Shown: positions 1-10,664 of the stretch, piece after piece
How the letters are laid out: every line of letters starts with the position of its first letter
Position numbering within the stretch: position 1 is the stretch's first letter
DNA from: Bradyrhizobium manausense
GTDB lineage: Bacteria; Pseudomonadota; Alphaproteobacteria; Rhizobiales; Xanthobacteraceae
Length of the DNA stretch: 43,061 nucleotides
Direction: 5' to 3'
Assembly (NCBI RefSeq): GCF_001440035.1
Contig: NZ_LJYG01000108.1
Span: forward strand, 544,522-587,582
Notes under the pieces: model-generated
The model's database searches: none
The model's input: only the letters and a program-made list of their open reading frames with translations
What the model was told of the DNA's origin: nothing
Translations under genes and position numbers: made by a program

Positions 1-1603
<1,603 letters not shown>

Positions 1604-1769
1604 GGGACTTAACCTCTAATCCCTCAAACCCGATTCGCCAAAGCGATTCGTATTCAGCCCCAAAGAATCTGCGGGCCTGTGGGTGAGCCAAAACGAAGAA
1701 TGGTGACAGTGCCTTGATGGGGATTGTTGATGCAGGACGCTAGCCACCGTCCTGCATGGCCCCTCTGCT

Positions 1770-2159
1770 TTATTGCGAGCGCGGCACCTGCGGGCCGCTC
1801 GGCGCCGCCGGAGCCTGCTGCTGCTCGTCCGCCTTCTTCAGCGTGTCCAGAATACCGCCCGACGTCGGCGCGGTGATCGGGTTGGCGCCGCCCGGCTGGG
1901 TCTGTGACGCGGGCTGGCCGATGATCGAGGACGGCGCGCGGTTGTAACCGGCGTACCAGGACAGGAACAGGCTGGTCAGGAAAAAGCCAGCCGCGAGGAT
2001 TGCGGTGGTTCGCGACAAGAGATTCGCAGTTCCACGGCTCGACATGAAGCCCGCACCGCCGCCCATGCCGAGGCCGCCGCCTTCCGACTTCTGGAGCAGC
2101 ACGGCGCCGATCATGACGGCGACGATCATGAGGTGGATGACGATGACAACGGTCTGCAT
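1770..2159 (-). CDS. secG: Preprotein translocase subunit SecG
   Basis: This is the small non-essential subunit of the SecYEG channel, in the inner membrane. The 129-aa product has two hydrophobic segments (about residues 3-22 and 50-70). They are joined by the glycine-rich cytoplasmic loop typical of SecG (LLQKSEGGGLGMGGG then FMSSRGTANLLSR). A Pro/Gln/Ala-rich tail of about 50 residues follows, as is common in rhizobia. The ATG at 2159 has AAGGAT just upstream. It lies between tpiA and pyrG on the same strand. The gap of 166 bp to pyrG suggests co-transcription is possible but not proven. Confidence 0.95.
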   Translation of the reverse strand: MQTVVIVIHLMIVAVMIGAVLLQKSEGGGLGMGGGAGFMSSRGTANLLSRTTAILAAGFFLTSLFLSWYAGYNRAPSSIIGQPASQTQPGGANPITAPTSGGILDTLKKADEQQQAPAAPSGPQVPRSQ

Positions 2160-2243
2160 GCTATCCTTCCGTCACAAGCGGGCGGCGCCTGACGGCGGCC
2201 GATCGCGCTTCGCGGGTTTTCCTGAAGTTGCGCGGTGTTACAC

Positions 2244-2272
2244 GATCGGAGGGGGTATTGCCACCCCCGATC
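2244..2272. other. Hairpin between tpiA and secG
   Basis: GATC plus GGGGGT pairs with ACCCCC plus GATC around a six-base loop, with a three-base bulge (GGA) on one side. No T-run follows on the reverse strand, so it is not a clear intrinsic terminator. It may be an mRNA-stability or attenuation hairpin between tpiA and secG. The role is inferred only from position. Confidence 0.3.
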
Positions 2273-2298
2273 GCCCCCGGATCAAAGCTTTGACTTAG

Positions 2299-3054
2299 CT
2301 AGGGGCAACCCTTCGCGATCGCAAGGAAATCGGCCGCCTTCAGGCTGGCGCCGCCAACCAGCGCGCCGTTGACGTTTTTGACCGCCATCAGCTCGGCTGC
2401 ATTCGACGGCTTGACCGAGCCGCCATAGAGGATCCGCATTTTCGCCCCGTCAGCCTTGAACCTGGAGCTCAGGAACTCCCGGATAAACCCATGAATCTGC
2501 TCGACATCCTTGGCCGTGGGGGTGAGGCCCGTGCCGATCGCCCAGACCGGCTCATAGGCCACGACCAGATTGGCGGCCGTGGAGCCGTCCGGCAGCGAGC
2601 CGTCGAGCTGGCCGCGGACGATGTCCAGGGTCTGGCCGGCATCGCGCTGGGCCTGCGTCTCGCCAACGCAAACGATCGCGACCAGCCCGGCTCGCCAGGC
2701 GGCTTCCGCCTTCTGCCTGACAAGCGCATCGCCCTCGCCGTGGTCGGCGCGACGCTCGGAATGGCCGACGATGATGGCGCTCGCGCCAGCGTCGGCGAGC
2801 ATTTCGGCCGCGATATCGCCGGTATGGGCGCCGGAGGCCTTGGGATGGCAGTCCTGGGCTCCCACCGCGACCTTGTTGCCCCGCGCCTTCTCGGCAAAGG
2901 CCGCGATCAGGGTCGCCGGCGGGCAGACCAGCAGATCGGCCTTGCCTGATACCTCTGCCGCACCATTGAGCATGGCGTCGAATTCGGCGGCCTGGGCTTT
3001 CAGGCCGTTCATTTTCCAATTGCCGGCGATCAAGGGGCGGATGGCTTCGGTCAT
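2299..3054 (-). CDS. tpiA: Triosephosphate isomerase
   Basis: It interconverts dihydroxyacetone phosphate and glyceraldehyde 3-phosphate in glycolysis and the Calvin cycle. From the ATG at 3054 the product is 251 aa, the normal family length. Visible active-site residues are Lys14 in GNWKMNG, His98 in IVGHSERR and Glu168 in AYEPVWAIGTG, followed by the phosphate-gripping loop. A longer frame reaches 3138, but the extra 28 residues are unlike the family, so the internal Met is chosen. It is divergent from the foldase gene starting at 3279, and the ~225-bp spacer should hold both promoters. Confidence 0.96.
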   Translation of the reverse strand: MTEAIRPLIAGNWKMNGLKAQAAEFDAMLNGAAEVSGKADLLVCPPATLIAAFAEKARGNKVAVGAQDCHPKASGAHTGDIAAEMLADAGASAIIVGHSERRADHGEGDALVRQKAEAAWRAGLVAIVCVGETQAQRDAGQTLDIVRGQLDGSLPDGSTAANLVVAYEPVWAIGTGLTPTAKDVEQIHGFIREFLSSRFKADGAKMRILYGGSVKPSNAAELMAVKNVNGALVGGASLKAADFLAIAKGCP

Positions 3055-3278
3055 GTCAATGTCCAGCAGAATGAGGTTTGTGCATGCGCTAGCAGAGGCG
3101 CCGTGGCAGTTCCAGAGACCAGACGCATCTGACCGCAACTTCGAGGGCCGGCCTGGGGCGAGGTTGCGGGGCGAAAGCCGCCACTTTATGATGGCATATC
3201 AATTTGGTGACGCGCTTTTGCGGAATCTGCATTAAGACGCGCTCCCGTTCCCCTCCTTATCAAGACAAGTTGGACCAA

Positions 3279-5177
3279 ATGCTTCGAGGAATGCGCAAGG
3301 CCTCATCAAACTGGGTCGGCAAGACCATCATGGCCGTCGTGATGGGCGTGTTGATCATCAGCTTCGGCATTTGGGGCATCGCCGACATTTTCCGGGGCTT
3401 CGGGCAGTCCACGTTGGCCAAGGTCGGCCACACAGAGATTTCGCTGAACGAGTTCCGCCAGATCTACACCGACCGCCTGCAGCAGATCGGCCGCCAGTTC
3501 GGCCGTCCCCTCACGCCGGACCAGGCGCGCGCGTTCGGCCTTGACCGCCAGGTGCTGCAGCAGACGATTGCCGAAGCCGCCCTCGACGAGAACGCGCGAC
3601 AGATGGGGCTGGGCCAATCCGATGAGCAGGTCCGCCAGCTCATCATGAACGACCCGAACTTCAAGGGCGTCGACGGCAAGTTCGATGCGAACCGCTTCCA
3701 GGGGCTGATCCGTAATTTCGGCTACACCGAGCAGCGCTACGTGGCCGAGCAGCGCAAGGTAGCGCTGCGCCGGCAGATCACGGGCACGATCGGTGCCGGC
3801 ATCGAGCCGCCGAAAACCATGCTCGAGGTGGCGACGCGCTTCCAGAACGAGCAGCGCTCGATCGAGTTCGTCAGGCTCGATACGGCGCAGGCCGGCACCA
3901 TCGATCCCCCCTCGCCCGAGGCACTCGCCGCCTATTTCGAGGATCACAAGGTCCAGTTCCGCGCGCCCGAATACCGCAAGATCGTCTTCGCCATGATCTC
4001 GCCTGAGGAGATCGCCAAGTGGAGCGACGTCTCCGACGATGACGCGAAGAAACTGTTCGATCAGCGCAAGAACCAACTCTCCACACCGGAGAAGCGCCAG
4101 ATCAAGCAGATCGTGTTTCCTGATGCCGCCCAGGCACAGGCCGCGCGCGAGCGTCTGGTCGGCGGGATGTCTTTTGAAGATCTCGGCAAAGAGCGCGGTT
4201 TGACGGCCTCCGACGTCGATCTCGGCCTGGTGACGAAATCCTCGCTCGAACCCACCGTCGGCAATGCCGCCTTCGCGCTTCCGGTTGGCGAGATCAGCCA
4301 GCCGATCCAGGGCCCGATTGGCGTCTCGATCGTCAAGGTCGAGAAGATCGAGCCCGGCGCCGAGGCCGACTACGCCAAGTTTGCCGCCGACGTGAAGCGA
4401 TCCATCGCGACCGAGCGCGCGCGCACCAAGGTCGGCGAGCTCCGTGACAAGATGGAGGACGAACGCGGTGCCGGCACCAGCGTCGCCGATGCCGCGCAGA
4501 AGCTCGGGCTCACGGCCGTGACCATCGACGCCGTCGACCGCTCCGGCCGCGCGCCGAACGGCCAGCCGGTCGCCAACATTCCCCCGGGCCTCGACGTGGT
4601 GTCGCAGGCCTTCAACAGCGATGTCGGCGTCGACAACGACCCGATCTCGTTCAAGGGCGGCTACGTCTGGTACGACGTGCTCGCCATCACGCCGTCGCGC
4701 GACCGCAATCTCGACGAGGTCCGCGACCAGGTCGAGGCGCGCTGGCGCCAGGACCAGATCGCCACCAAGCTGAAGGCGAAGGCGACCGAAATGGTGCAGA
4801 AGCTCGAACAGGGCGGCAAGCTCGCCGACGAGGCCGCAGCGGTCAACGCCAAGGTCGAGAGCGCCAGCGGCTTCAAGCGCGACGACACTCCGGCCGGCGT
4901 GCCCGCCAACATCGTTGCGGCCGCCTTCCGCACCGCCAAGGACGGCGTCGGGCAGGCGCCCGTGACCGGCGGCACCGAAGTCATCGTCTTCCGCGTCACC
5001 GACATCGTCGATCCCGCGGTCGACACCGCCTCCGATGCCGTCAAGAAGCTGAAGGAGAGCGTCGGCAAGTCGCTGACCGATGAACTGGTCGCCTCCTACG
5101 TCAACAAGCTTGAAACCGACATCGGAACCACCATTAATCAGGCCGCCTTCGCGCAAGTGACCGGCGCGAACCAGTGA
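3279..5177 (+). CDS. SurA/PpiD-type membrane-anchored peptidyl-prolyl isomerase
   Basis: This is a periplasmic foldase (632 aa) held by one N-terminal membrane anchor. A short cytoplasmic stretch (MLRGMRKASSNWVGK) is followed by a TM helix at about residues 17-37. A SurA_N-like chaperone region then carries the pattern NEFRQIYTDRLQQ. A parvulin-like PPIC domain lies in the middle, about residues 240-360 (STPEKRQIKQIVFPD to GPIGVSIVKVEKIEPG). A second SurA/PpiD-like segment forms the C-terminal third. Single anchor, length and layout match PpiD-like proteins, which help fold outer-membrane and secreted proteins. Start: the ATG at 3279 gives a proper anchor, and a longer frame to 3204 adds non-family residues. 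It stands 14 bp upstream of trpD and could supply its promoter. Confidence 0.9.
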   Translation: MLRGMRKASSNWVGKTIMAVVMGVLIISFGIWGIADIFRGFGQSTLAKVGHTEISLNEFRQIYTDRLQQIGRQFGRPLTPDQARAFGLDRQVLQQTIAEAALDENARQMGLGQSDEQVRQLIMNDPNFKGVDGKFDANRFQGLIRNFGYTEQRYVAEQRKVALRRQITGTIGAGIEPPKTMLEVATRFQNEQRSIEFVRLDTAQAGTIDPPSPEALAAYFEDHKVQFRAPEYRKIVFAMISPEEIAKWSDVSDDDAKKLFDQRKNQLSTPEKRQIKQIVFPDAAQAQAARERLVGGMSFEDLGKERGLTASDVDLGLVTKSSLEPTVGNAAFALPVGEISQPIQGPIGVSIVKVEKIEPGAEADYAKFAADVKRSIATERARTKVGELRDKMEDERGAGTSVADAAQKLGLTAVTIDAVDRSGRAPNGQPVANIPPGLDVVSQAFNSDVGVDNDPISFKGGYVWYDVLAITPSRDRNLDEVRDQVEARWRQDQIATKLKAKATEMVQKLEQGGKLADEAAAVNAKVESASGFKRDDTPAGVPANIVAAAFRTAKDGVGQAPVTGGTEVIVFRVTDIVDPAVDTASDAVKKLKESVGKSLTDELVASYVNKLETDIGTTINQAAFAQVTGANQ

Positions 5178-5191
5178 GTTGAAAGCACGCG

Positions 5192-6205
5192 ATGGACGAC
5201 CTGAAATCGATCATTGGAAAAGTGGCGACCGGCGCCAGCCTGTCGCGTGAGGAAGCCGCATCCGCCTTTGACGCCCTAATGTCCGGCGAGGCCACACCCT
5301 CGCAGATGGGCGGCCTCTTGATGGCGCTGCGCGTGCGCGGCGAGACCGTGGAGGAGATCACCGGCGCGGTGACGGCGATGCGCTCGAAGATGCTCACCGT
5401 CGACGCCCCCGCCGACGCGGTCGACATCGTGGGCACCGGCGGCGACGGCTCCGGCTCGGTCAACGTCTCGACCTGCGCCGCCTTCATCGTCTCGGGCACC
5501 GGTCTTCCCGTCGCCAAGCACGGCAACCGCGCACTGTCGTCGCGTTCGGGCACCGCCGACGTGCTGGCCTCGCTTGGCGTCAAGCTCGACCTCAAGCCCG
5601 AGCAGGTCGGGCGCTGCGTGCGCGAATGCGGCATCGGCTTCATGTTCGCGCCGGCCCATCACCCCGCCATGAAGAACGTCGGCCCGACCCGGGTGGAGCT
5701 CGCCACCCGTACGATTTTCAACCTGCTCGGGCCGCTGACCAACCCGGCCGGCGTGAAACGGCAGATGGTCGGCGTGTTCTCCAGGCAATGGGTGCAGCCG
5801 CTGGCGCAGGTGCTGAAGAATCTCGGCTCCGAATCCGCCTGGGTGGTGCACGGCTCCGACGGCCTCGACGAGATCACCCTCACCGGCCCGACCTTCGTTT
5901 CGGCGCTCCACAATGGCGAGATCAGGAATTTCGAGGTGACGCCCGAGGACGTCGGCCTGCCGCGCTGCGAGCCCGGCGCCCTCAAGGGCGGCGACGCCGA
6001 CGCCAATGCGATGGCTCTGCAAAACGTGCTCGAGGGCAAACCGAGCCCCTATCGCGACGTCGCGCTGATGAACGCCGCCGCGGCGCTGGTCGTCGCCGGC
6101 CGCGCCAGGGACCTGAAGGAAGGCGTCGCGATCGGTGCGAAATCGCTCGACAGCGGCGCTGCGAATGCGCGACTGAAACATCTGATCGCGGTCTCGAACA
6201 GCTGA
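5192..6205 (+). CDS. trpD: Anthranilate phosphoribosyltransferase
   Basis: This is the second step of tryptophan synthesis: anthranilate plus PRPP gives phosphoribosyl-anthranilate. The 337-aa product shows the PRPP-binding GTGGDGSGSVNVST motif (about residues 80-93). It also has KHGNRALSSRSGTADVLASLG, the anthranilate-site region FMFAPAHHPAMK and the metal-site DE in DGLDEIT. The length is normal, with no fused glutamine amidotransferase. It starts 14 bp after the foldase gene and ends 7 bp before trpC, so translation is probably coupled. No trpG or trpE is nearby; in Bradyrhizobium the first enzyme is commonly a fused trpE(G) elsewhere. Confidence 0.97.
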   Translation: MDDLKSIIGKVATGASLSREEAASAFDALMSGEATPSQMGGLLMALRVRGETVEEITGAVTAMRSKMLTVDAPADAVDIVGTGGDGSGSVNVSTCAAFIVSGTGLPVAKHGNRALSSRSGTADVLASLGVKLDLKPEQVGRCVRECGIGFMFAPAHHPAMKNVGPTRVELATRTIFNLLGPLTNPAGVKRQMVGVFSRQWVQPLAQVLKNLGSESAWVVHGSDGLDEITLTGPTFVSALHNGEIRNFEVTPEDVGLPRCEPGALKGGDADANAMALQNVLEGKPSPYRDVALMNAAAALVVAGRARDLKEGVAIGAKSLDSGAANARLKHLIAVSNS

Positions 6206-6212
6206 ACCCGTC

Positions 6213-7034
6213 ATGTCCGATATCCTGACCAAGATCGAGGCCTACAAGCGCGAGGAGATCGCGGCGGCCAAGCGCGCGCAGCCGCTCTCGGCGCTCGAGG
6301 CACAGGCCAGGGCGCAAGGCGCGACGCGCGGCTTCGTGCGCGCAATCAAGGCCAAGCATGCCGATGGCGATTACGCGCTGATCGCCGAGGTGAAGAAGGC
6401 CTCGCCCTCCAAGGGGCTGATCCGCGAAGATTTCGATCCGCCCCTGCTGGCCAAGGCCTATGAAGCGGGCGGTGCGGCCTGCCTGTCCGTGCTGACCGAT
6501 GCGCCCTCGTTCCAGGGCCATCTCGACTTCATGGTGGCGGCACGCGCGGCGACCTCGCTGCCTGTGCTGCGCAAGGATTTTCTGTTCGACACCTATCAGG
6601 TCGTCGAGGCGCGGGCGCACGGCGCCGACTGCATCCTCATCATCATGGCCGCGCTGGATGACGCGACGGCGAGGGATCTCGAAGACGCCGCGATCGCCTA
6701 CGGCATGGACGTGCTGATCGAGATCCACGATCGGGCCGAGCTCGATCGGGCGCTGAAGCTGCGTTCGCCGATGATCGGCGTCAACAACCGGAACCTGCGC
6801 ACCTTCGAGACGTCGCTGGCGACCAGCGAGATGCTGGCGCCTCTGATCCCCGAGGGGCGGCTGATGGTCGGCGAAAGCGGCATCTTCACGCCCGCAGACC
6901 TCGCCCGGCTCGAGCGCGTGGGCATGTCGACCTTTCTGGTCGGCGAGAGCCTGATGCGGCAGGCCGACGTCACTGCCGCCACGCGCACGCTGCTCGCGCG
7001 CGAAACCAAGGCCCGCGCCACGGGCGCGCGCTGA
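6213..7034 (+). CDS. trpC: Indole-3-glycerol phosphate synthase
   Basis: It closes the indole ring of CdRP in tryptophan synthesis. The 273-aa TIM-barrel product shows EVKKASPSKG (about residues 55-64, with catalytic Lys and Glu), LRKDFLFDTYQ, the barrel segment VLIEIHD, GVNNRNLRTFE and the phosphate site VGESGIFT. It is the single-function form, not fused to TrpF. It lies 7 bp after trpD and 1 bp before moaC, so the three are one operon by spacing. Confidence 0.97.
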   Translation: MSDILTKIEAYKREEIAAAKRAQPLSALEAQARAQGATRGFVRAIKAKHADGDYALIAEVKKASPSKGLIREDFDPPLLAKAYEAGGAACLSVLTDAPSFQGHLDFMVAARAATSLPVLRKDFLFDTYQVVEARAHGADCILIIMAALDDATARDLEDAAIAYGMDVLIEIHDRAELDRALKLRSPMIGVNNRNLRTFETSLATSEMLAPLIPEGRLMVGESGIFTPADLARLERVGMSTFLVGESLMRQADVTAATRTLLARETKARATGAR

Positions 7035-7035
7035 C

Positions 7036-7566
7036 ATGGTGCGCAAGATTCTGGCGCGCAAGCCTGCGAAGACCAGGCCTTCGAAGAAGGCGGGCCCTGC
7101 CCTCACCCATATCGGCGCCACTGGCGAGGCGCGGATGGTCGACGTCTCGGACAAGGCCGCGACCGAGCGGCTCGCCGTTGCCGAAGGCCGTGTCGTCATG
7201 GAAAAGGCAACGCTCGACCTGATCGTGTCTGGCAACGCCAAGAAAGGCGATGTGCTCGGCACCGCACGCATCGCCGGAATCATGGCCGCGAAACGGACCT
7301 CGGAGCTGATTCCGCTCTGTCATCCGCTGGCGCTGTCGAAGGTCACGGTCGACATCGAGCCCGATGCGAAGCTGCCGGGCTGCGTGGTCCGCGCCAGCGT
7401 CAAGGTGACTGGCCCGACCGGCGTCGAGATGGAAGCCCTGACGGCGGTGACGGTCGCCTGCCTCACCATCTACGACATGATCAAGGCGGTCGAGCGCGGC
7501 GTGCGCATCGAGGGCATCCATCTGATCGAAAAGCTGGGCGGCAAGTCGGGCCATTACCGCGCCTGA
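7036..7566 (+). CDS. moaC: Cyclic pyranopterin monophosphate synthase MoaC
   Basis: MoaC works with MoaA to make cyclic pyranopterin monophosphate, the first molybdenum-cofactor intermediate. The 176-aa product has MVDVSDKAATERLAVAEG (about residues 34-51), the active-site block KRTSELIPLCHPL and GVEMEALTAVTVACLTIYDMIKA with the essential Asp. About 15 Lys/Arg-rich residues at the N-terminus exceed the usual length, so a later start is possible. The ATG here starts one base after the trpC stop, which favours it. moeA, from the same pathway, lies 7 kb downstream; this suggests an ancestral moaC-moeA pairing separated by later insertions. Confidence 0.95.
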   Translation: MVRKILARKPAKTRPSKKAGPALTHIGATGEARMVDVSDKAATERLAVAEGRVVMEKATLDLIVSGNAKKGDVLGTARIAGIMAAKRTSELIPLCHPLALSKVTVDIEPDAKLPGCVVRASVKVTGPTGVEMEALTAVTVACLTIYDMIKAVERGVRIEGIHLIEKLGGKSGHYRA

Positions 7567-7790
7567 TCCGGTGCCATGTCAGCGTTGAGCTTGCTGCCCA
7601 GGCCGCCCACGACCGTGATGACAGCAAGTCCGATACCGGCGCCGTGGGTATCGATTGCATTTGTGCGCATCCGTTTATGTCGCGTTAACCGCGATTCCTA
7701 ACGTCGCCTCCACATCGATCCCGTAAACCGACGGATGTCATGGGGATCAAGTAGCCACCCTGACGTGTGTGGACGGCAGCGATCGACACG

Positions 7791-10520
7791 ATGACAAGAT
7801 ACGGCAGCCGCCTCTTCGACCAGGCCTTCGTGCGCAGCGGACCGATCCGCTGGCTCGTGGTGGGCGGCACATTGCTGATCGCGGCGATCGCCGTCGGCGC
7901 GGTACTGATGGCGCAGAATTTCCGCGAGCGTGCGCTGCGCAACTCCAGTCGCGAACTGGAAAACACCGCGCTGCTGCTCGCCCATCATGTCGATCAGCAA
8001 TTGCAGGATTTCGTGGTCATTCAAAAGGATTTCGTCGACCACGTGCGCCTCAGCGGAATCCTGACCGCGGACGACTTCCGCAAGCGCCTCTCCGGCGAGG
8101 ACGTGCACCGGATGCTGCGCTCGAAGATCGAGGCGCTGCCGTACATGGGCGGCGTCAACATCATCGACGCCGACGGCAATGTGATCAATTCCTCGACGGC
8201 ATGGCCGGCTCCGAAGGTCAACGTTGCCGACCGCGCCTATTACCGCACGTTCCGGTACGATCCGCAGGCGCCCGACGTGCTGATCGAACCGGTTCACAGT
8301 CGCATCTCCGGCGCCTGGACCATCCTGATCTTGCGCAGGATCATGGGGCCACACGGCGAGTTCATGGGTGCCGTCGGACGCGGCATCGAGCCGGCTAATT
8401 TCGAGAAGTTCTTCGAAACCCTCATGCTCGGCGATAGCGCCACGATCTCGATGCTGCATCGGGACGGCACACTGCTCGCCCGCTTTCCCCAATCAAGCGA
8501 CATGATGGGACGCAATTTCAGGAACGGCTCGTTCGAGCAGCAAAGGATCTTCACGCAAGACCATTTCGCCGGGCGGATGGTGAGCCCGATCGACGGCGAG
8601 GACCGGCTGGCCTCGGCGCGCACCCTCCCCCACTTCCCGATCCTGATGATGGCGACGACAACGCGCGCGGCAGCGCTGGCCGACTGGCGGGAACAGATCG
8701 GAATCCTGATTTCGGTCGCCGGCGCCTCCGCGCTTGCGATCGCGGACGTGCTCACCGCGATCGTGCGCAAGCTGGTGGCGCAGCACCGCATGTCCCGGGA
8801 ACGGTTGACCCTGGAGAAACAGCGTCTCGATCACGCCGTCAACAACATGACCCAGGGCCTTTTGCTGTTCGACGCCGAGCGGCGGCTCGTGGTCTGCAAT
8901 CAGCGCTACATCGAGATGTACGGCTTGTCGCCCGACATCGTCAGACCCGGCTACAGCTTCCGCGACATCATCGCGCACCGCAAGGAGACGGGCTCGTTCA
9001 CGGGCGATGTCGACCAGTATACCGCGCGCGTGCTGCGCGACATGCACGTGCGCAATTCCATGGTGGTCGACACCAGCGATGGCCGCTCGATCCAGATCGT
9101 CAACGAGCCTCTCGCCGACGGCGGCTGGGTCGCGACCCATGAGGACATCACCGAGCGGCGCCGCACCGAGGAGCGCATCACCCACCTCGCCCACTACGAC
9201 GCACTGACCGACCTGCCCAACCGCGCCAAATTCCACGAACATCTGCGCAAAGCGCTGGCCGCCATCGGCCGCGACGAAGAGCTCGCCGTGCATTGCATCG
9301 ACATCGACGAGTTCAAGGGCGTCAACGACGCGCTCGGCCATCTCGTCGGCGACGAGCTGTTGAAGTCCGTGGCGGAGAGCCTGCTTCGCTGCGCCGGCCC
9401 AAACGATTTCGTTGCCCGGCTCGGTGGCGACGAGTTTGCGATCGTGCAGGGCGCAGTGACCTCGCAGGACCAGGTCAACGAGCTCATTGCCCGGATCTTC
9501 GCCGCGATCCGCACACCGTTCGATTGCATGGGCCATCACCTCACCACCGACGCCAGCATCGGCATCGCGCTGGCGCCGCGACACGGCAACGCGCTCGACC
9601 AGATCCTGAAGAACGCTGATATGGCGATGTACGCCGCCAAATCTGCCGGGCGTCACACCTATCGCTTCTTCGAGCCGGAGATGGACGCCAGGGTGCGCGA
9701 GCGGCGCCAGCTGGAGATCGACCTGCGCCACGCCATCGCCCAAGGCGGGTGCGAAGGCGGCCTCGAGGTCCATCACCAACCCTGCGTCAGCCTGAAGGAC
9801 GATCGCATCACCGGCTGCGAAGCGCTGGTGCGCTGGCGCCACCCCGAGCGCGGCATGGTTTCGCCGGCCGAGTTCATCCCGATCGCCGAGGATACCGGGC
9901 TGATCAACGAGATCGGCGAATGGGTGCTGTCGACCGCCTGCCGTGAGGCGGCCACCTGGCCCGACGACATTCGCCTTGCGGTCAACGTCTCGCCGGTTCA
10001 GTTCAAGAGCGGCACGCTGGCGATGAAGATCATGGCAGCGCTGGCCGCCTCCAGCCTGCCGGCGAGCCGGCTCGAACTCGAGATCACCGAGGCCGTGCTG
10101 ATCCGCGACGACGACACCGCGCTGGCCATCCTGCACCAGCTCCGCGCCATTGGCGTGCGCATTGCGCTCGACGATTTCGGCACCGGCTACTCCTCGCTGA
10201 GCTATTTGCACCGCTTCCCGTTCGACAAGATCAAGATCGATCGTTGCTTCGTCAACGACATCGCCGGTCCCGACGGTTCCGCCAGCATCGTGCAGGCGGT
10301 GGTCAATCTCGCCAGCGCTCGTCGCATGGCAACCACGGCCGAAGGCGTCGAGACCGAGGAGCAGCAGCGGCTGCTGCGCACGCTCGGCTGTACCGAGATG
10401 CAGGGCTATCTGTTCAGCGCCGCAAAGCCGGCCGACAAGGTCGTGGAATTGTTCGCGCTCCATCGCAGCAGCCTCGCCCAGCGCGAGGCCGAACAAGGCC
10501 GTCGGCGCGAGGTTGGCTAG
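7791..10520 (+). CDS. Membrane sensor with CACHE-like, PAS, GGDEF and EAL domains (c-di-GMP turnover)
   Basis: This 909-aa protein can make and break cyclic di-GMP. Order: TM1 at about residues 20-43; a periplasmic double-CACHE-like region (LLLAHHVDQQLQDF to HFPILMMATTT); TM2 at about 305-325; a PAS domain near 345-450 (NNMTQGLLLFDAERRLVVCN); a GGDEF domain with canonical motif at 545-549; and an EAL domain with EAL at 677-679. EAL catalytic groups are present: NVSPVQF, ELEITE, DDFGTG, KIKID, EGVETEEQ and MQGY. The inhibitory I-site RxxD is replaced by GPND just before GGDEF, so allosteric product inhibition is probably lost. Both active sites look intact, so net direction cannot be read from sequence. 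A GTG eight codons earlier (7767) is an alternative start. Confidence 0.93.
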   Translation: MTRYGSRLFDQAFVRSGPIRWLVVGGTLLIAAIAVGAVLMAQNFRERALRNSSRELENTALLLAHHVDQQLQDFVVIQKDFVDHVRLSGILTADDFRKRLSGEDVHRMLRSKIEALPYMGGVNIIDADGNVINSSTAWPAPKVNVADRAYYRTFRYDPQAPDVLIEPVHSRISGAWTILILRRIMGPHGEFMGAVGRGIEPANFEKFFETLMLGDSATISMLHRDGTLLARFPQSSDMMGRNFRNGSFEQQRIFTQDHFAGRMVSPIDGEDRLASARTLPHFPILMMATTTRAAALADWREQIGILISVAGASALAIADVLTAIVRKLVAQHRMSRERLTLEKQRLDHAVNNMTQGLLLFDAERRLVVCNQRYIEMYGLSPDIVRPGYSFRDIIAHRKETGSFTGDVDQYTARVLRDMHVRNSMVVDTSDGRSIQIVNEPLADGGWVATHEDITERRRTEERITHLAHYDALTDLPNRAKFHEHLRKALAAIGRDEELAVHCIDIDEFKGVNDALGHLVGDELLKSVAESLLRCAGPNDFVARLGGDEFAIVQGAVTSQDQVNELIARIFAAIRTPFDCMGHHLTTDASIGIALAPRHGNALDQILKNADMAMYAAKSAGRHTYRFFEPEMDARVRERRQLEIDLRHAIAQGGCEGGLEVHHQPCVSLKDDRITGCEALVRWRHPERGMVSPAEFIPIAEDTGLINEIGEWVLSTACREAATWPDDIRLAVNVSPVQFKSGTLAMKIMAALAASSLPASRLELEITEAVLIRDDDTALAILHQLRAIGVRIALDDFGTGYSSLSYLHRFPFDKIKIDRCFVNDIAGPDGSASIVQAVVNLASARRMATTAEGVETEEQQRLLRTLGCTEMQGYLFSAAKPADKVVELFALHRSSLAQREAEQGRRREVG

Positions 10521-10593
10521 TCCCTCCACAGCAGACGCCGCGATCGCACACAAAGCCGCGACAATTCGGCCTTTGCCGCGATGAATCCGAGCT

Positions 10594-10634
10594 AAAAACG
10601 ACATCGCCCGGCAGTGGCGATCCACTCCCGGGCG
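10594..10634 (-). terminator. Intrinsic terminator of the ctpA-like gene
   Basis: A 12-bp stem with one C/C mismatch (CGCCCGG c AGTGG against CCACT c CCGGGCG) and a four-base loop spans 10605-10634. On the reverse strand it is followed six bases later by five Ts. It lies 30 bp past the ctpA-like stop codon and also faces the end of the GGDEF/EAL gene. Confidence 0.75.
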
Positions 10635-10664
10635 ACGTGCTGAGCTCGCAAGGATCGATAGGGC

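Noticed and set aside
3306..5156. 616-aa reverse-strand ORF opposite the foldase gene
   Set aside because: Antisense shadow of a G+C-rich gene; composition is repetitive Asp/Gly/Leu/Arg with no domain, while the forward frame has clear SurA/PpiD features.
8493..10625. 710-aa reverse-strand ORF opposite the GGDEF/EAL gene
   Set aside because: Shadow frame; no recognisable motif and fully covered by a well-supported forward gene.
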